Positions 22,716 through 30,952 are shown, counted from the stretch's first letter. The stretch is 64,000 nucleotides of DNA from CAZEHS01 sp964424355 (GCA_964424355.1 CAYRIO010000017.1:7807-71806); one strand, 5' to 3'. Numbers and translations are program-made. Notes: a model not told the origin generated them from the sequence alone.

Positions 22716-24707
22716 CTAGCCGATCAGGATCAAACCGATCCTATAGAATACAAATGACACGACCCATGCCACACCGAACTGAAAGAATACGGAAAAAGCA
22801 GTCCACTTCCAGGAATTCGTCTCCCGGCGGATGACACCGATAACGCCCACGCAGGGGGTGTAGAGCAGGACAAACACCAAGAGGACATACGCGGTCAGCG
22901 GGGTGAAGGTTCCCGCCATGGCGTGATAGAACGCGCCCGCAGAGGGATCCGCTCCGATGCCGTAGATGATGGCCATGTTGGCCACAACGATTTCCTTGGC
23001 AATGATGCCTGAGAAAAGCGACAGGCTTGCCTGCCAGTTTCCAAAGCCCAGAGGTCCGAAAATCGGAGCCGTGGCCTTGCCGAAAAGAGCACCGAAGCTC
23101 TCGGTTATTTCAGACGGCCCGGAGAAATTGAAATTCAGCAAAAACCACAGGACCACTGAGGCACCGAAGATAATCGTACCGGCCTTGATCAGATATCCAT
23201 GGACCCGCTCCCAGACATGGAGTCCCAGAAATTTCAGCTTGGGCATCCGGTAGGGAGGCAGCTCCATGATGAAGTGGGTCTCTTCCCCCTTCATCAGGAC
23301 TCTGCGGAACCCCCAGGCAATGCCGAGGGCCACCAGGATCCCTAAAATGTACAGGGAGTACGTCACCATGGCCTCATAGCCTGGAAAAAAAGCGGACGCC
23401 ACCAGGACATAGACCGGAAACCGGGCCCCACAGGACATGAACGGATTGATCATGATGGCGATCAGCCGGTCCTTCTCATTTTCCAGGGTCCGGGTTGCCA
23501 TGATTCCCGGCACGTTGCACCCAAAGCCCAGAACCATGGGAATGAAAGATTTGCCGCTGAGACCCAGCTTCTGCATCCCTTCATCCAGCAGGAAGGCCAC
23601 CCGGGCCATGTACCCGCTGTCCTCCAGCAGGGAGATGGCCAGAAACAGGATGGCGATATTCGGGGTGAAGGTCAGCACGCCGCCCACACCTCCGACAATC
23701 CCGTCCACCAGCAGCTGGATCAGCCACTGGGCTACCCCCGCGCCAGCCAACATTCCCCGCAGGGCATCGGACAGCGTCACCGAGAAGAACGTATCCAGCC
23801 AATCTACAAAAATAGAGCCGACATCGAAGGTGAGTTTGAACACCAGCGCCATGATGATCAGGAAGATCGGAATGCCCAACCATTTGTGGAGCATCAGGCT
23901 GTCGATGCGATCGGAAACCGCATAGGCGCTGACACTGGGTTTCAGCAGGGTTTCCTGAAGGACCTTCTGGATGAACCGGTATTTGCCGTTGGCAATTTCA
24001 TCGGTGTAATTGTTTTCAACCTTCAAATAGTGGCTCGCCAGATTGTCTGTCAGATCCCCCAACTCACCATCATGCTCCAGGGCCTTGATGGCGATCCATC
24101 TGGCTGGGGCTTGCTGCGGAATCCCATGATCGCTGATTTCCTTCTCCAGCTTTTGAATCATATGCTCCAGGTTGGTTCCATAATCAATCTGCGCCGCATT
24201 CACGGGGGCCTTGTCTTGGGACCGTGCAATCGCCCGATCCAAGAGAGGGATGATCCCGCGTCCTTCGATGGCCGCTACGGGCACCACCGGCACCCCCAAC
24301 AGGCTTTCCATTTTCTCCGCGGATATCCGATACCCCTTCTGCTCCGCTTCATCCATCATGTTCAGCGCAACCACCATGGGAATATTCAGCTCGATCAACT
24401 GCATCGTCAGATAGAGATTCCGCTCCAGATTGCAAGCATCCACCAGATTGATCACCACGTCCGGGCGATCCTCCAACAGGAATTTACGGGCGATCCGCTC
24501 TTCCAGCGTGAAGGGCGACAGGCTGTACACGCCGGGAAGATCCACGAGATTGATCAGGTCCTCTCCGTGCCGCATCTGTCCTTCTTTTTTTTCCACCGTC
24601 ACCCCGGGCCAGTTGCCTACAGAATGCCGTGTGCCCGTCAGCGCATTTAAAAGTGTCGTTTTTCCTGAGTTGGGGTTCCCCGCCAGGGCAATCCGATAGT
24701 TTGCCAT
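22716..24707 (-). CDS. feoB: Ferrous iron transport protein B (FeoB)
   Basis: 663 aa from the ATG at 24707 (MANYRIALAGNPNSGKTT), preceded by GGAGG. G-protein domain first: G1 GNPNSGKTT at 10-18, G2 region GNWPGVTVEKKEG, G3 DLPGVYSL, G4 NMMD. Then the helical GDI-like region and about eight membrane helices with GFGCNVPG and SCGARFPVYVL gate motifs. Imports Fe2+ across the cytoplasmic membrane under anaerobic conditions. A perfect Fur box lies just upstream, and a hairpin separates it from feoA. Confidence 0.97.
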   Translation of the reverse strand: MANYRIALAGNPNSGKTTLLNALTGTRHSVGNWPGVTVEKKEGQMRHGEDLINLVDLPGVYSLSPFTLEERIARKFLLEDRPDVVINLVDACNLERNLYLTMQLIELNIPMVVALNMMDEAEQKGYRISAEKMESLLGVPVVPVAAIEGRGIIPLLDRAIARSQDKAPVNAAQIDYGTNLEHMIQKLEKEISDHGIPQQAPARWIAIKALEHDGELGDLTDNLASHYLKVENNYTDEIANGKYRFIQKVLQETLLKPSVSAYAVSDRIDSLMLHKWLGIPIFLIIMALVFKLTFDVGSIFVDWLDTFFSVTLSDALRGMLAGAGVAQWLIQLLVDGIVGGVGGVLTFTPNIAILFLAISLLEDSGYMARVAFLLDEGMQKLGLSGKSFIPMVLGFGCNVPGIMATRTLENEKDRLIAIMINPFMSCGARFPVYVLVASAFFPGYEAMVTYSLYILGILVALGIAWGFRRVLMKGEETHFIMELPPYRMPKLKFLGLHVWERVHGYLIKAGTIIFGASVVLWFLLNFNFSGPSEITESFGALFGKATAPIFGPLGFGNWQASLSLFSGIIAKEIVVANMAIIYGIGADPSAGAFYHAMAGTFTPLTAYVLLVFVLLYTPCVGVIGVIRRETNSWKWTAFSVFFQFGVAWVVSFVFYRIGLILIG

Positions 24708-24720
24708 TTCGTCCTCCGAA

Positions 24721-24735
24721 TGATAATCATTATCA
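24721..24735. promoter_or_regulatory. Perfect Fur box upstream of feoB
   Basis: TGATAATCATTATCA is an exact 7-1-7 Fur inverted repeat, 13 bp upstream of the feoB start and inside the feoA-feoB gap. Confidence 0.85.
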
Positions 24736-24746
24736 ACTTTGGCGCT

Positions 24747-24772
24747 TAGAAATGGGTCCCTCGCGAGACCCA
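24747..24772 (-). terminator. Hairpin/attenuator between feoA and feoB
   Basis: Minus strand TGGGTC (24772-24767) pairs with GACCCA (24758-24753) around TCGCGAGG, followed by TTTCT. A weak terminator that would partly uncouple feoB from feoA. Confidence 0.5.
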
Positions 24773-24786
24773 CCTTGCACTCTTAT

Positions 24787-25011
24787 TTAAAGCATCAGCT
24801 CAACATCGATTTTTTCAATGATTCCCCGACCCAAAGCCAGCCGGGATCCGCGAACATCCAAAATCACAGGCCCTCTGCCTGATGAACTGATCATGGAGAC
24901 CTGAGTTCCAGGGGTCATCCCCATATCATAAAGTTTACGCTTGATTTTCATGCCCCATGTAATGTCCTTTAGAATGGCATTTTGCCCTGTTCGCAGCTGA
25001 ATGAGTGGCAT
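24787..25011 (-). CDS. feoA: Ferrous iron transport protein A (FeoA)
   Basis: 74 aa, an SH3-like fold: residues KLYDMGMTPGTQVSMI and GSRLALGRGIIEKIDVEL are the conserved FeoA core. Cytoplasmic accessory protein needed for FeoB-dependent Fe2+ uptake. First gene after a Fur-controlled promoter. Confidence 0.95.
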   Translation of the reverse strand: MPLIQLRTGQNAILKDITWGMKIKRKLYDMGMTPGTQVSMISSSGRGPVILDVRGSRLALGRGIIEKIDVELML

Positions 25012-25079
25012 GGTTTCCTCCGTGTCGTTAACTGATTAACAATTCTATCTGTTATCGTGAATCATTCTCAACTACGCTC

Positions 25080-25108
25080 AGTATACTGTAAATGATAGTT
25101 ATTGTCAA
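25080..25108 (-). promoter_or_regulatory. feoA promoter with overlapping Fur box
   Basis: Minus strand TTGACA (25108-25103), 17 bp, TATACT (25085-25080). The Fur-like sequence TGACAATAACTATCA (25107-25093) covers the -35 and matches the 7-1-7 consensus at 12 of 14 positions, so iron-loaded Fur would block polymerase. Confidence 0.8.
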
Positions 25109-25112
25109 CACG

Positions 25113-25219
25113 CAGGGAGAGATTGCCGCGCTTCGCTCGCAAAGACAGACGTCAAACCAAGGATTTGCACTGGTTGTCTGTCTTCGCGAGGAGTGAAATG
25201 ACGCGACGATCTCTCCCTT
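25113..25219. repeat. Dispersed palindromic repeat, copy 3
   Basis: Left arm CAGGGAGAGATTGCC...GCAAAGACAGAC and right arm GTCTGTCTTCGCGAGG...GCGACGATCTCTCCCT make a long imperfect hairpin. It lies between the end of the BaiN-type gene and the feoA promoter and may serve as terminator of the former. Confidence 0.75.
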
Positions 25220-25274
25220 TAGCTTTTGTAATCGTTTTTCATGCCCTGCCATCGGACAGGGGTTACATATCTGC

Positions 25275-26504
25275 TTATCCCTTTAAAGCCTTTTGGATTC
25301 CCTGGGCTGCGGTATAACCGGAAGAAAACGCGAACTGAAGGTTGAACCCGCCGGTCACGCCGTCCACGTCCAGAAGTTCCCCGGCAAAGAAAAGCTTGGG
25401 CACCACCCGGGATTCCATGGTGTTCGGATTCACCTCACCGGTGGCAACACCTCCGGCGGTGGCCATGGCATCGTCAAAACCGCCCACTTCCTTCAAGGTC
25501 AGCGAAAAACTCAGCAGGGTCTTGGCCAGTGCCGCACGGTGGGGCCGCGTCAGCTCTGCACTCTTGATCTCCAGCGGAATGCCCGAAATCTCCAGGATCC
25601 GATCCATGACCCGGCGGGGTACATCATAGTAATCCAGGGTTTTCCGCACCGAATATTTGCCATAGGCATTCAGGTGCGCAGCCAACCCTTTTGAAAAGCC
25701 CTCTTCATCTGAAAATCGGACAAAATTGATCTTGATGATGTCCTTGGGCAGGAAATCCCGGGAATTATTGAGGATCACCGGGCCGCTGAGCCCTTCATGG
25801 GTGATGAGCAGATCCCCCTGATACGCCTTCACCTTCTTGTTCTTGCGCCAAAGGGATATCCAGGCCTCCTGAATTGAGATGCCGGCCAGATCCGTCAAGG
25901 AGTCTTCTTCGGTTTTAACGGGGGCCAGGGAAGGCCTGACCAGCTCGATGGTGTGTCCCAGACCCTGGGCCAGGGCATAGCCGTCTCCAGATGTTCCCAA
26001 AGAGGGGTATGACTTCCCGCCGGTTGCCAGGAGCACACAGCGGCTGGCATAGGTTTCTTTAGCGGTCTCAACAGAAAAGCCGTCCGATGTCTTGAGCACC
26101 TTCTCTACGGCCGCCTTCACCGTAACAACCCCATGACTGGCTTTCAATTTCCTAAGGAGCGCCTCCAAAACCTCGGAGGCTTTCTTGGACCGGGGGAACA
26201 CCTTACCCTGAGGTGTCACCTCCAATGCAACGCCCAGTGTTTCGAAATAGGATCTCAGCGCGTCTGGCGGAAAATGATACAGCACTTTCCGGACATAGCG
26301 GGATTTTTCATGATAATTTTCAGCAAACGCATCCAGTGGCAGCTCATGGGTCAGGTTACACTGTCCGCCCCCTGTTGCCAGTAGTTTTTTTCCGGGTTGC
26401 TCGTTTTTTTCCAGCACCATCACCTTGAGCCCGGCTGCCGCACATTCGATGGCTGCCATCAAACCGCCGGGTCCTGCCCCGATTACTATCAGATCAAAAC
26501 TCAT
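25275..26504 (-). CDS. BaiN/HI0933-type NAD(P)/FAD-dependent oxidoreductase
   Basis: 409 aa from the ATG at 26504 (MSFDLIVIGAGPGG); AGGAG lies eight bases upstream, while the GTG three codons earlier overlaps that site. N-terminal Rossmann FAD motif GAGPGG, the ATGGGQCNLTH motif characteristic of the family, and C-terminal GGVATGEVNP...VTGGFNLQFAFSSGYTAA with the FAD-binding end. The family includes BaiN bile-acid flavoproteins, but most members have no known substrate. Monocistronic. Confidence 0.88.
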   Translation of the reverse strand: MSFDLIVIGAGPGGLMAAIECAAAGLKVMVLEKNEQPGKKLLATGGGQCNLTHELPLDAFAENYHEKSRYVRKVLYHFPPDALRSYFETLGVALEVTPQGKVFPRSKKASEVLEALLRKLKASHGVVTVKAAVEKVLKTSDGFSVETAKETYASRCVLLATGGKSYPSLGTSGDGYALAQGLGHTIELVRPSLAPVKTEEDSLTDLAGISIQEAWISLWRKNKKVKAYQGDLLITHEGLSGPVILNNSRDFLPKDIIKINFVRFSDEEGFSKGLAAHLNAYGKYSVRKTLDYYDVPRRVMDRILEISGIPLEIKSAELTRPHRAALAKTLLSFSLTLKEVGGFDDAMATAGGVATGEVNPNTMESRVVPKLFFAGELLDVDGVTGGFNLQFAFSSGYTAAQGIQKALKG

Positions 26505-26595
26505 ACGCCTCACTCCTCACAGATATTCGTGAATCCATCATACCATTTCGCATTGCGTTGAGTACAATATTTTGTCATTTTTTTGGTGACTTGAT

Positions 26596-26622
26596 TAAAT
26601 ATGCCACACAATCTGCCGATAC
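26596..26622 (+). promoter_or_regulatory. Sigma-28 (flagellar) promoter upstream of the EF-hand-like protein gene
   Basis: TAAA (26596-26599), exactly 15 bp, GCCGATAC (26615-26622). This matches the sigma D consensus TAAA-N15-GCCGATAT at 11 of 12 positions. Confidence 0.8.
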
Positions 26623-26669
26623 CTTTTCTGAATGGATTGCATCGGTAGACACCACACGGAGGTGGTCAT

Positions 26670-27725
26670 ATGAAAATTGAAAGCGCCCAGGTCCAACTGG
26701 GCAGTTCGCGTGTGTATGAAAAGAGGCAGACCGTTACTGAGAATCTGCAGGCGTGGGTTGACGAGAACCCACCGGAACAAAACAGGCCGATCCAGATCGA
26801 CATTTCAAAGGAAGCGCTCTCTCTTCTCAGCAATCCATCAGACAGCGCTCACGTATCGGACATCCAGGCGACGGATGAGGAAGATGACCTGCTCTCCTCC
26901 AATGACAAGTTGAAACTCCGGCTGCTGGAATATTTTCTTGAGGCATTTACCGGTAAAAAGGTGAAGCTCCACATTCCCCATCTGAATTATAAGAATACCG
27001 AGCCCTTCAACTACAACCGGGCCGCTCTGCCTGCCGCTGCCGCCGAACAGGCTGCGCCCAACGTTGGCTGGGGCATCCGATATGATCGCCAGGAGTCTCT
27101 CCGGGAATATGAACATACGGACTTCAACGCAAAAGGCATCGTCACCACGGCAGATGGCCGTGAAATCAAGCTGGACGTCTCCATGCACATGGAGCGTGCA
27201 TATGCCGAAGACAGCAGCATCAGCATCCGGGCCGGCGACGCCCTGAAGGACCCCTTGGTCCTGAATTTTGCCGGCAATGCGGCAGGCCTCTCAACCCAGA
27301 CCTTCTCCTTTGATTTGGATCACAATGGAACCGCCGATCAGATTTCCCTGCTCAAATCCGGCAGCGGATTTTTGGCCCTGGATAGCAACGACAACGGGAA
27401 GGTCGACGATGGCACCGAGCTGTTCGGACCCCAAACCGACTCCGGTTTCGGGGAGCTGCAGGCGTATGACTCTGATGGGAACCGCTGGATTGATGAGAAC
27501 GACCCCATCTTCAACAAGCTGCGGATCTGGCAGAAGGATGACAGCGGCAATGATAAGCTCCTCGCCCTGGGTGAAGCCGGTGTCGGCGCCATTTACCTCG
27601 GGAATGTCTCCACGGAGTTCACCCTCCGCCAGCTGGAGGTCCAGGGGAAAATTCAAAACAGCGGGATCTTCCTGAAGGAAAGCGGCCAAGTGGGCACCAT
27701 TCAGGAAATCGACCTGAAGATCTGA
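26670..27725 (+). CDS. EF-hand-like/RTX-associated domain protein under flagellar sigma control
   Basis: 351 aa, start ATG after GGAGGTGGTCAT. No signal peptide or membrane helix. Residues 1-150 unrecognised, with an acidic stretch. The C-terminal half has DxDxNG-type calcium-binding loops: DLDHNGTADQI, DSNDNGKVDDGTELFG, DSDGNRWIDENDPIF, then KLRIWQKDD and LGEAGVGAIYLGN. This block is the one often attached to RTX toxins, here free-standing without RTX repeats. The sigma-28 promoter suggests a flagellum-linked or flagellum-exported calcium-binding protein. Function unknown. Confidence 0.7.
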   Translation: MKIESAQVQLGSSRVYEKRQTVTENLQAWVDENPPEQNRPIQIDISKEALSLLSNPSDSAHVSDIQATDEEDDLLSSNDKLKLRLLEYFLEAFTGKKVKLHIPHLNYKNTEPFNYNRAALPAAAAEQAAPNVGWGIRYDRQESLREYEHTDFNAKGIVTTADGREIKLDVSMHMERAYAEDSSISIRAGDALKDPLVLNFAGNAAGLSTQTFSFDLDHNGTADQISLLKSGSGFLALDSNDNGKVDDGTELFGPQTDSGFGELQAYDSDGNRWIDENDPIFNKLRIWQKDDSGNDKLLALGEAGVGAIYLGNVSTEFTLRQLEVQGKIQNSGIFLKESGQVGTIQEIDLKI

Positions 27726-27741
27726 TTCCTCAAAAACTATC

Positions 27742-27768
27742 ATCCCCACCGGGTTTCCCGGTGGGGAT
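27742..27768. terminator. Bidirectional terminator between convergent genes
   Basis: ATCCCCACCGGG-TTT-CCCGGTGGGGAT, a perfect 12-bp stem followed by TTTC, between the EF-hand-like gene and the degenerate DHH gene. Confidence 0.85.
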
Positions 27769-27803
27769 TTCTGTACGGCTATCCGTGGGACAAGTGATAG
27801 GAA

Positions 27804-28685
27804 CTACGCATTCAAGCCTTCCCGAATCTCTGCAATCAGGGCCTCCACTTGGTCCGGCAGCACCTGGGTGATGCCGGAATAGCGATCCCCGCCGCCACCA
27901 TGGGATTGCAGAAGGGTTCCCAAATGGGTTGGCGGTTCTTGATTAAGGGCACCGCTCAGCGACGCGGACACCTTCCGATGATTCTTATCCCAAAACAGGG
28001 TCAGGATTGCAGTGTGGGCCGGTGCCAAAAGATGCTTGGCCATCGGGTTCCCCGGCTCGATCCGATATTCCTCCCGAAGATCCTGAATCAGCAAACCGCC
28101 TTTGCCCTTCACCGTTCGGCGGATCTGCTCTTCATGGGAGAACTTTCGGGATGCCAGAAGATCCAAGCGGTCCTGCACATCTCCCAGATGCATCAGCACG
28201 TCTGCAGGCTGGCACCGGAGCTGATCAACCAGGTCCAGCAGGAAAAAATAATTGGACACGATGAAATCGCGGTGTCTTCCCAGCCCAGTAGCCGGGTCAC
28301 AAAGGCCGGCCATGATCAAAATCGGGGAAGGGGCCATAAAATCGGCAGGCGTCAGGCGATGGGTCTGCCACCGCTCCAGATCCGGAAGCCAGCCCAAAAA
28401 CCGCATCCTCAGGGCCGAATCCGCCAGAGCATCCAGAATGCCCGCGCAGGCGGTAACCGGTTTCTTGCCCGGGCATTCCCCACCCCAGCAGTTCCTGTCC
28501 CACCGGTTCTCTTCGGTTCCGGGCAGATTCACACGCACCCCTCTCTCAGGGTTAAGCAAAGAACCACTGAGCACATCGATGGGATTCACGAATTCGATTT
28601 CTCCGCCGTATCCCGCCTCTTTCAGAATGGCACATCCCAGCAGCCCGTCCAGATCGCTGCGCGTATAAATCGGCAGGGTATTCAT
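27804..28685 (-). CDS. Degenerate DHH-family-like protein
   Basis: 293 aa. It opens with YTRSDLDGLLGCAILKEAG, matching the first DHH-family metal motif (xxSDxDG), and ends with SHGGGGDRYSGITQV, like the DHHA1 GGGGH motif. The central DHH motif is absent: the corresponding region reads RVNLPGTEENRWDRNCWGGECP. So at least one metal-binding step is changed or lost. Its ATG overlaps the stop of the CheY-like gene (ATGA), so both are co-translated. May be an inactive nucleotide-binding relative or an enzyme with altered chemistry. Confidence 0.6.
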   Translation of the reverse strand: MNTLPIYTRSDLDGLLGCAILKEAGYGGEIEFVNPIDVLSGSLLNPERGVRVNLPGTEENRWDRNCWGGECPGKKPVTACAGILDALADSALRMRFLGWLPDLERWQTHRLTPADFMAPSPILIMAGLCDPATGLGRHRDFIVSNYFFLLDLVDQLRCQPADVLMHLGDVQDRLDLLASRKFSHEEQIRRTVKGKGGLLIQDLREEYRIEPGNPMAKHLLAPAHTAILTLFWDKNHRKVSASLSGALNQEPPTHLGTLLQSHGGGGDRYSGITQVLPDQVEALIAEIREGLNA

Positions 28686-29086
28686 CGCTGGCCGTTAGGA
28701 TCCTGTGTCAGAAGATCCGGTCTGTCATAATCCAGAACCACCTCAACGATCTTGGTCACGGCTTGTTCGTTGAACGGCTTCAGGATATAGTGCTTCGCCC
28801 CTTTTTCCAAGGCTTCGAATACGCGGCTCTTTTCTTCCACGGCACTGATCATGATGATGCGGGCATCAGAATAATCGTTGACGATCCGCTCCACCGCCTC
28901 AATGCCTCCCATCATGGGCATATTGATATCCATGGTCATGATATCCGGTTGAAGCCGCCGATAATTTTCAATGGCCTGGAGCCCGTTTTCCGCTTCGCCG
29001 ACGACGGTGTGCCCGGATTTGATCAGAATATTTTTAAGTGTGCGTCTAATGACCAAGGAGTCATCTGCAATTAGGATTGTAGCCAT
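28682..29086 (-). CDS. CheY-like single-domain response regulator
   Basis: 134 aa from the ATG at 29086 (MATILIADDS), with GGAGG upstream. Receiver domain only: DD at 8-9, phospho-acceptor D53 (IMTMDINMPMMGG), S/T in MISAV and K in ILKPF. No output domain, so it acts by protein contact, as CheY does at the flagellar motor. Lies 21 bp after another CheY-like gene and overlaps the DHH-like gene. Confidence 0.88.
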   Translation of the reverse strand: MATILIADDSLVIRRTLKNILIKSGHTVVGEAENGLQAIENYRRLQPDIMTMDINMPMMGGIEAVERIVNDYSDARIIMISAVEEKSRVFEALEKGAKHYILKPFNEQAVTKIVEVVLDYDRPDLLTQDPNGQR

Positions 29087-29107
29087 TGGGGCCTCCACAG
29101 GAAAGTA

Positions 29108-29587
29108 TCATTTCGTACTTCTTTTTTCTAATCCCTTCAATTTTGAATCCATTTCCTTCTTCTCATTCTTCAGGGCTTCCAGTTCGGCCTTCAAGCGATC
29201 GGCATTGCCGGTGCCGCCCTTGCGGATCCGTTCTTCCACGGAGGCAATCACCGTCAAGACCTTGCTGATGTCGAAGGGCTTTAAAATGAACCCTGAAGCA
29301 CCGGCTTCCAAGGCCTCCATGATAATCGCCTTTTGGCCCATGGCGCTGATGACAACGATCTGAGCATTTGGATTGCTTTCTTTTATTTTGCGGATGCCCT
29401 CAAAGCCATCCACCCCCGGCATTGTGATATCCATGGTCACAATGTCCGGTTTATAGCGGGCATACAGCAACGATGCCTGGAGCCCGTTACCCGCCTCTGC
29501 CACCACCTCGTGACCGGCCTTGGTCAAAAGGATCTTCAGTTTTTCGCGGATAACCACCGCATCATCGACCACCATGATTCTTGACAT
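29108..29587 (-). CDS. CheY-like response regulator with C-terminal coiled coil
   Basis: 159 aa from the ATG at 29587 (MSRIMVVDDA) after GGGAGAGGG; longer in-frame reading to 30190 is antisense to the membrane protein gene and is not real. Receiver with D53 (IVTMDITMPGVDG), then a tail of about 35 residues rich in Lys/Glu/Leu (ADRLKAELEALKNEKKEMDSKL) that should form a coiled coil. Close relative of the next gene. Possibly a dimeric CheY-like adaptor. Confidence 0.85.
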   Translation of the reverse strand: MSRIMVVDDAVVIREKLKILLTKAGHEVVAEAGNGLQASLLYARYKPDIVTMDITMPGVDGFEGIRKIKESNPNAQIVVISAMGQKAIIMEALEAGASGFILKPFDISKVLTVIASVEERIRKGGTGNADRLKAELEALKNEKKEMDSKLKGLEKRSTK

Positions 29588-29668
29588 ATGCCCTCTCCCA
29601 ACAAGAATGATGCATTCATCGTACCATGAATCTTTCTCCAAATACAGGTAATAATTCCTTGGTTCGAT

Positions 29669-29698
29669 TGCCACTTCCATTCGGCAAATGATATACTG
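29669..29698 (+). promoter_or_regulatory. Promoter of the small membrane protein gene
   Basis: TTGCCA (29669-29674), 18 bp, TATACT (29693-29698), followed by GAAAGGAG before the start at 29738. Confidence 0.5.
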
Positions 29699-29737
29699 AA
29701 TCCGTAGAAAAAATATGAATCTGAAAGGAGAATCAAT

Positions 29738-30181
29738 ATGTTCAGTGCACTCTTGGTAGCGGGACTCTTCATGTTGTTCTTTGCAATCCTTGTCCTGCTG
29801 GCTTACATCCCCCTCAGCCTTGGCCTCTACCGCATGGCAACAACCTGCGGCATTGAAAATCCCTGGCTCGCCTGGATTCCCTTTGCCAACCTTTACACCG
29901 TGGGGCTGATCATCCGGGAGCTGAAGTTTCAGAACTATGAAATCCCGCGGCCCGAAATCGTCCTGCCCCTGGCTTTTGCCCTGCATCTCCTCGTCAGCCG
30001 CATTCCCTTCATCGGAGCCCTTTACGGGCTTGCCCTGACGCTTCTGACGCTCCTGACCCTCTTCCGTCTCTTCACGCTTTTCAAGAAGGACAACGCCATG
30101 CTGTTCACCCTTCTCAGCCTGATACCACTGGTAGGGGCATTCCTGATCCTTTCCGTCAGCAAATACGATCCCGAATACTAA
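29738..30181 (+). CDS. Small multi-pass membrane protein, possibly DUF5684-like
   Basis: 147 aa, start ATG after AAAGGAG. About four membrane helices. The segment CGIENPWLAWIPFANLYTVGLII recalls the W-x-x-x-P-x-x-N-x-Y pattern of DUF5684-type membrane proteins. Divergent from the CheY-like genes and monocistronic with its own terminator. No function can be assigned. Confidence 0.6.
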   Translation: MFSALLVAGLFMLFFAILVLLAYIPLSLGLYRMATTCGIENPWLAWIPFANLYTVGLIIRELKFQNYEIPRPEIVLPLAFALHLLVSRIPFIGALYGLALTLLTLLTLFRLFTLFKKDNAMLFTLLSLIPLVGAFLILSVSKYDPEY

Positions 30182-30200
30182 GACACGCATCCGTTCATGC

Positions 30201-30228
30201 AGGCACCCCCATCCGGGGTGCCTTTTTC
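30201..30228 (+). terminator. Terminator of the small membrane protein gene
   Basis: AGGCACCCC...GGGGTGCCT stem followed by TTTTTC. Confidence 0.9.
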
Positions 30229-30301
30229 GTGGGGACGCACCAGCTGTCGGAAGCCTTACTGCTGTTATCTACCCCGCCAAAGGCTTCTTCTAACCAGAAA
30301 C

Positions 30302-30332
30302 ATAAAGAAAAGCCCCCGAAATCTTCAGGGGC
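30302..30332 (-). terminator. Terminator of ribU
   Basis: Minus strand GCCCCTGAAGATTTCGGGGGC hairpin (about 30332-30312) followed by TTTTCTTT, 12 bp after the ribU stop. Confidence 0.8.
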
Positions 30333-30343
30333 CCTGCTCGACA

Positions 30344-30952
30344 CTATTGGTGAAGGATTTGAGAAATTCGCTTGTAGACCGCCAGGGTCAGGACCGACAG
30401 CACCAATCCCTTGAAAATGTTAAAGGGGACAATGCCATACAGGATTAGGGACCACAAGTCCTTGATTGCCGGATTGGCTTTTGCGCTCATGGCGATAATG
30501 GCGTCAATCGGCATGAATGTGCTGTAGAAAGGGAGCAGGACATAGTAATTGGCAAGTGCGCCTGTCAGCGACATCACGGCGACGCCGACCACCAAGCCGA
30601 TCAGTGCGGTAACCTTGTTTTTCTTGTGCCGGTAGATCAGCGCTGCCGGGATGACGAAGCTAGAACCGATCACAAAATTAGCCAGTTCGCCGATACCGCC
30701 GGTGGTTGTCATCAGCAGATGGAGAATATTCTTCACCGCTTCGACGGAAACCCCTGCGAGGGGCCCCATGGCCAGCCCCGCAATCAGGGCCGGGAGATCG
30801 GATAAATCTATTTTAAGGAACTCTGGGAAAAAAGGAATCTGACTCTCCAGCATCATCAGCACGAAGGCAATGACTGAAAGCATGGAGGTTTTCACCAACG
30901 TATTGGTTTTACTGCTGGTTTTACTGCTGGTTTTTCTGTTTTGGTCTGACAT
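30344..30952 (-). CDS. ribU: Riboflavin ECF transporter substrate-binding subunit RibU
   Basis: 202 aa. After a Lys/Ser/Thr-rich N-terminus come five to six membrane helices; FFPEFLKIDLSDLPALIAGLAMGPLAG and the later GALANYYVLLPFY are the conserved RibU segments that line the flavin pocket. Works with the shared EcfA1A2T energising module encoded elsewhere. Direct control by the upstream FMN riboswitch confirms the flavin assignment. Confidence 0.95.
   Translation of the reverse strand: MSDQNRKTSSKTSSKTNTLVKTSMLSVIAFVLMMLESQIPFFPEFLKIDLSDLPALIAGLAMGPLAGVSVEAVKNILHLLMTTTGGIGELANFVIGSSFVIPAALIYRHKKNKVTALIGLVVGVAVMSLTGALANYYVLLPFYSTFMPIDAIIAMSAKANPAIKDLWSLILYGIVPFNIFKGLVLSVLTLAVYKRISQILHQ

Noticed and set aside
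29588..30190. Upstream extension of the CheY-like gene to 30190
   Set aside because: The extension is antisense to the small membrane protein gene, is low in hydrophobic order, and the ribosome site supports the start at 29587.
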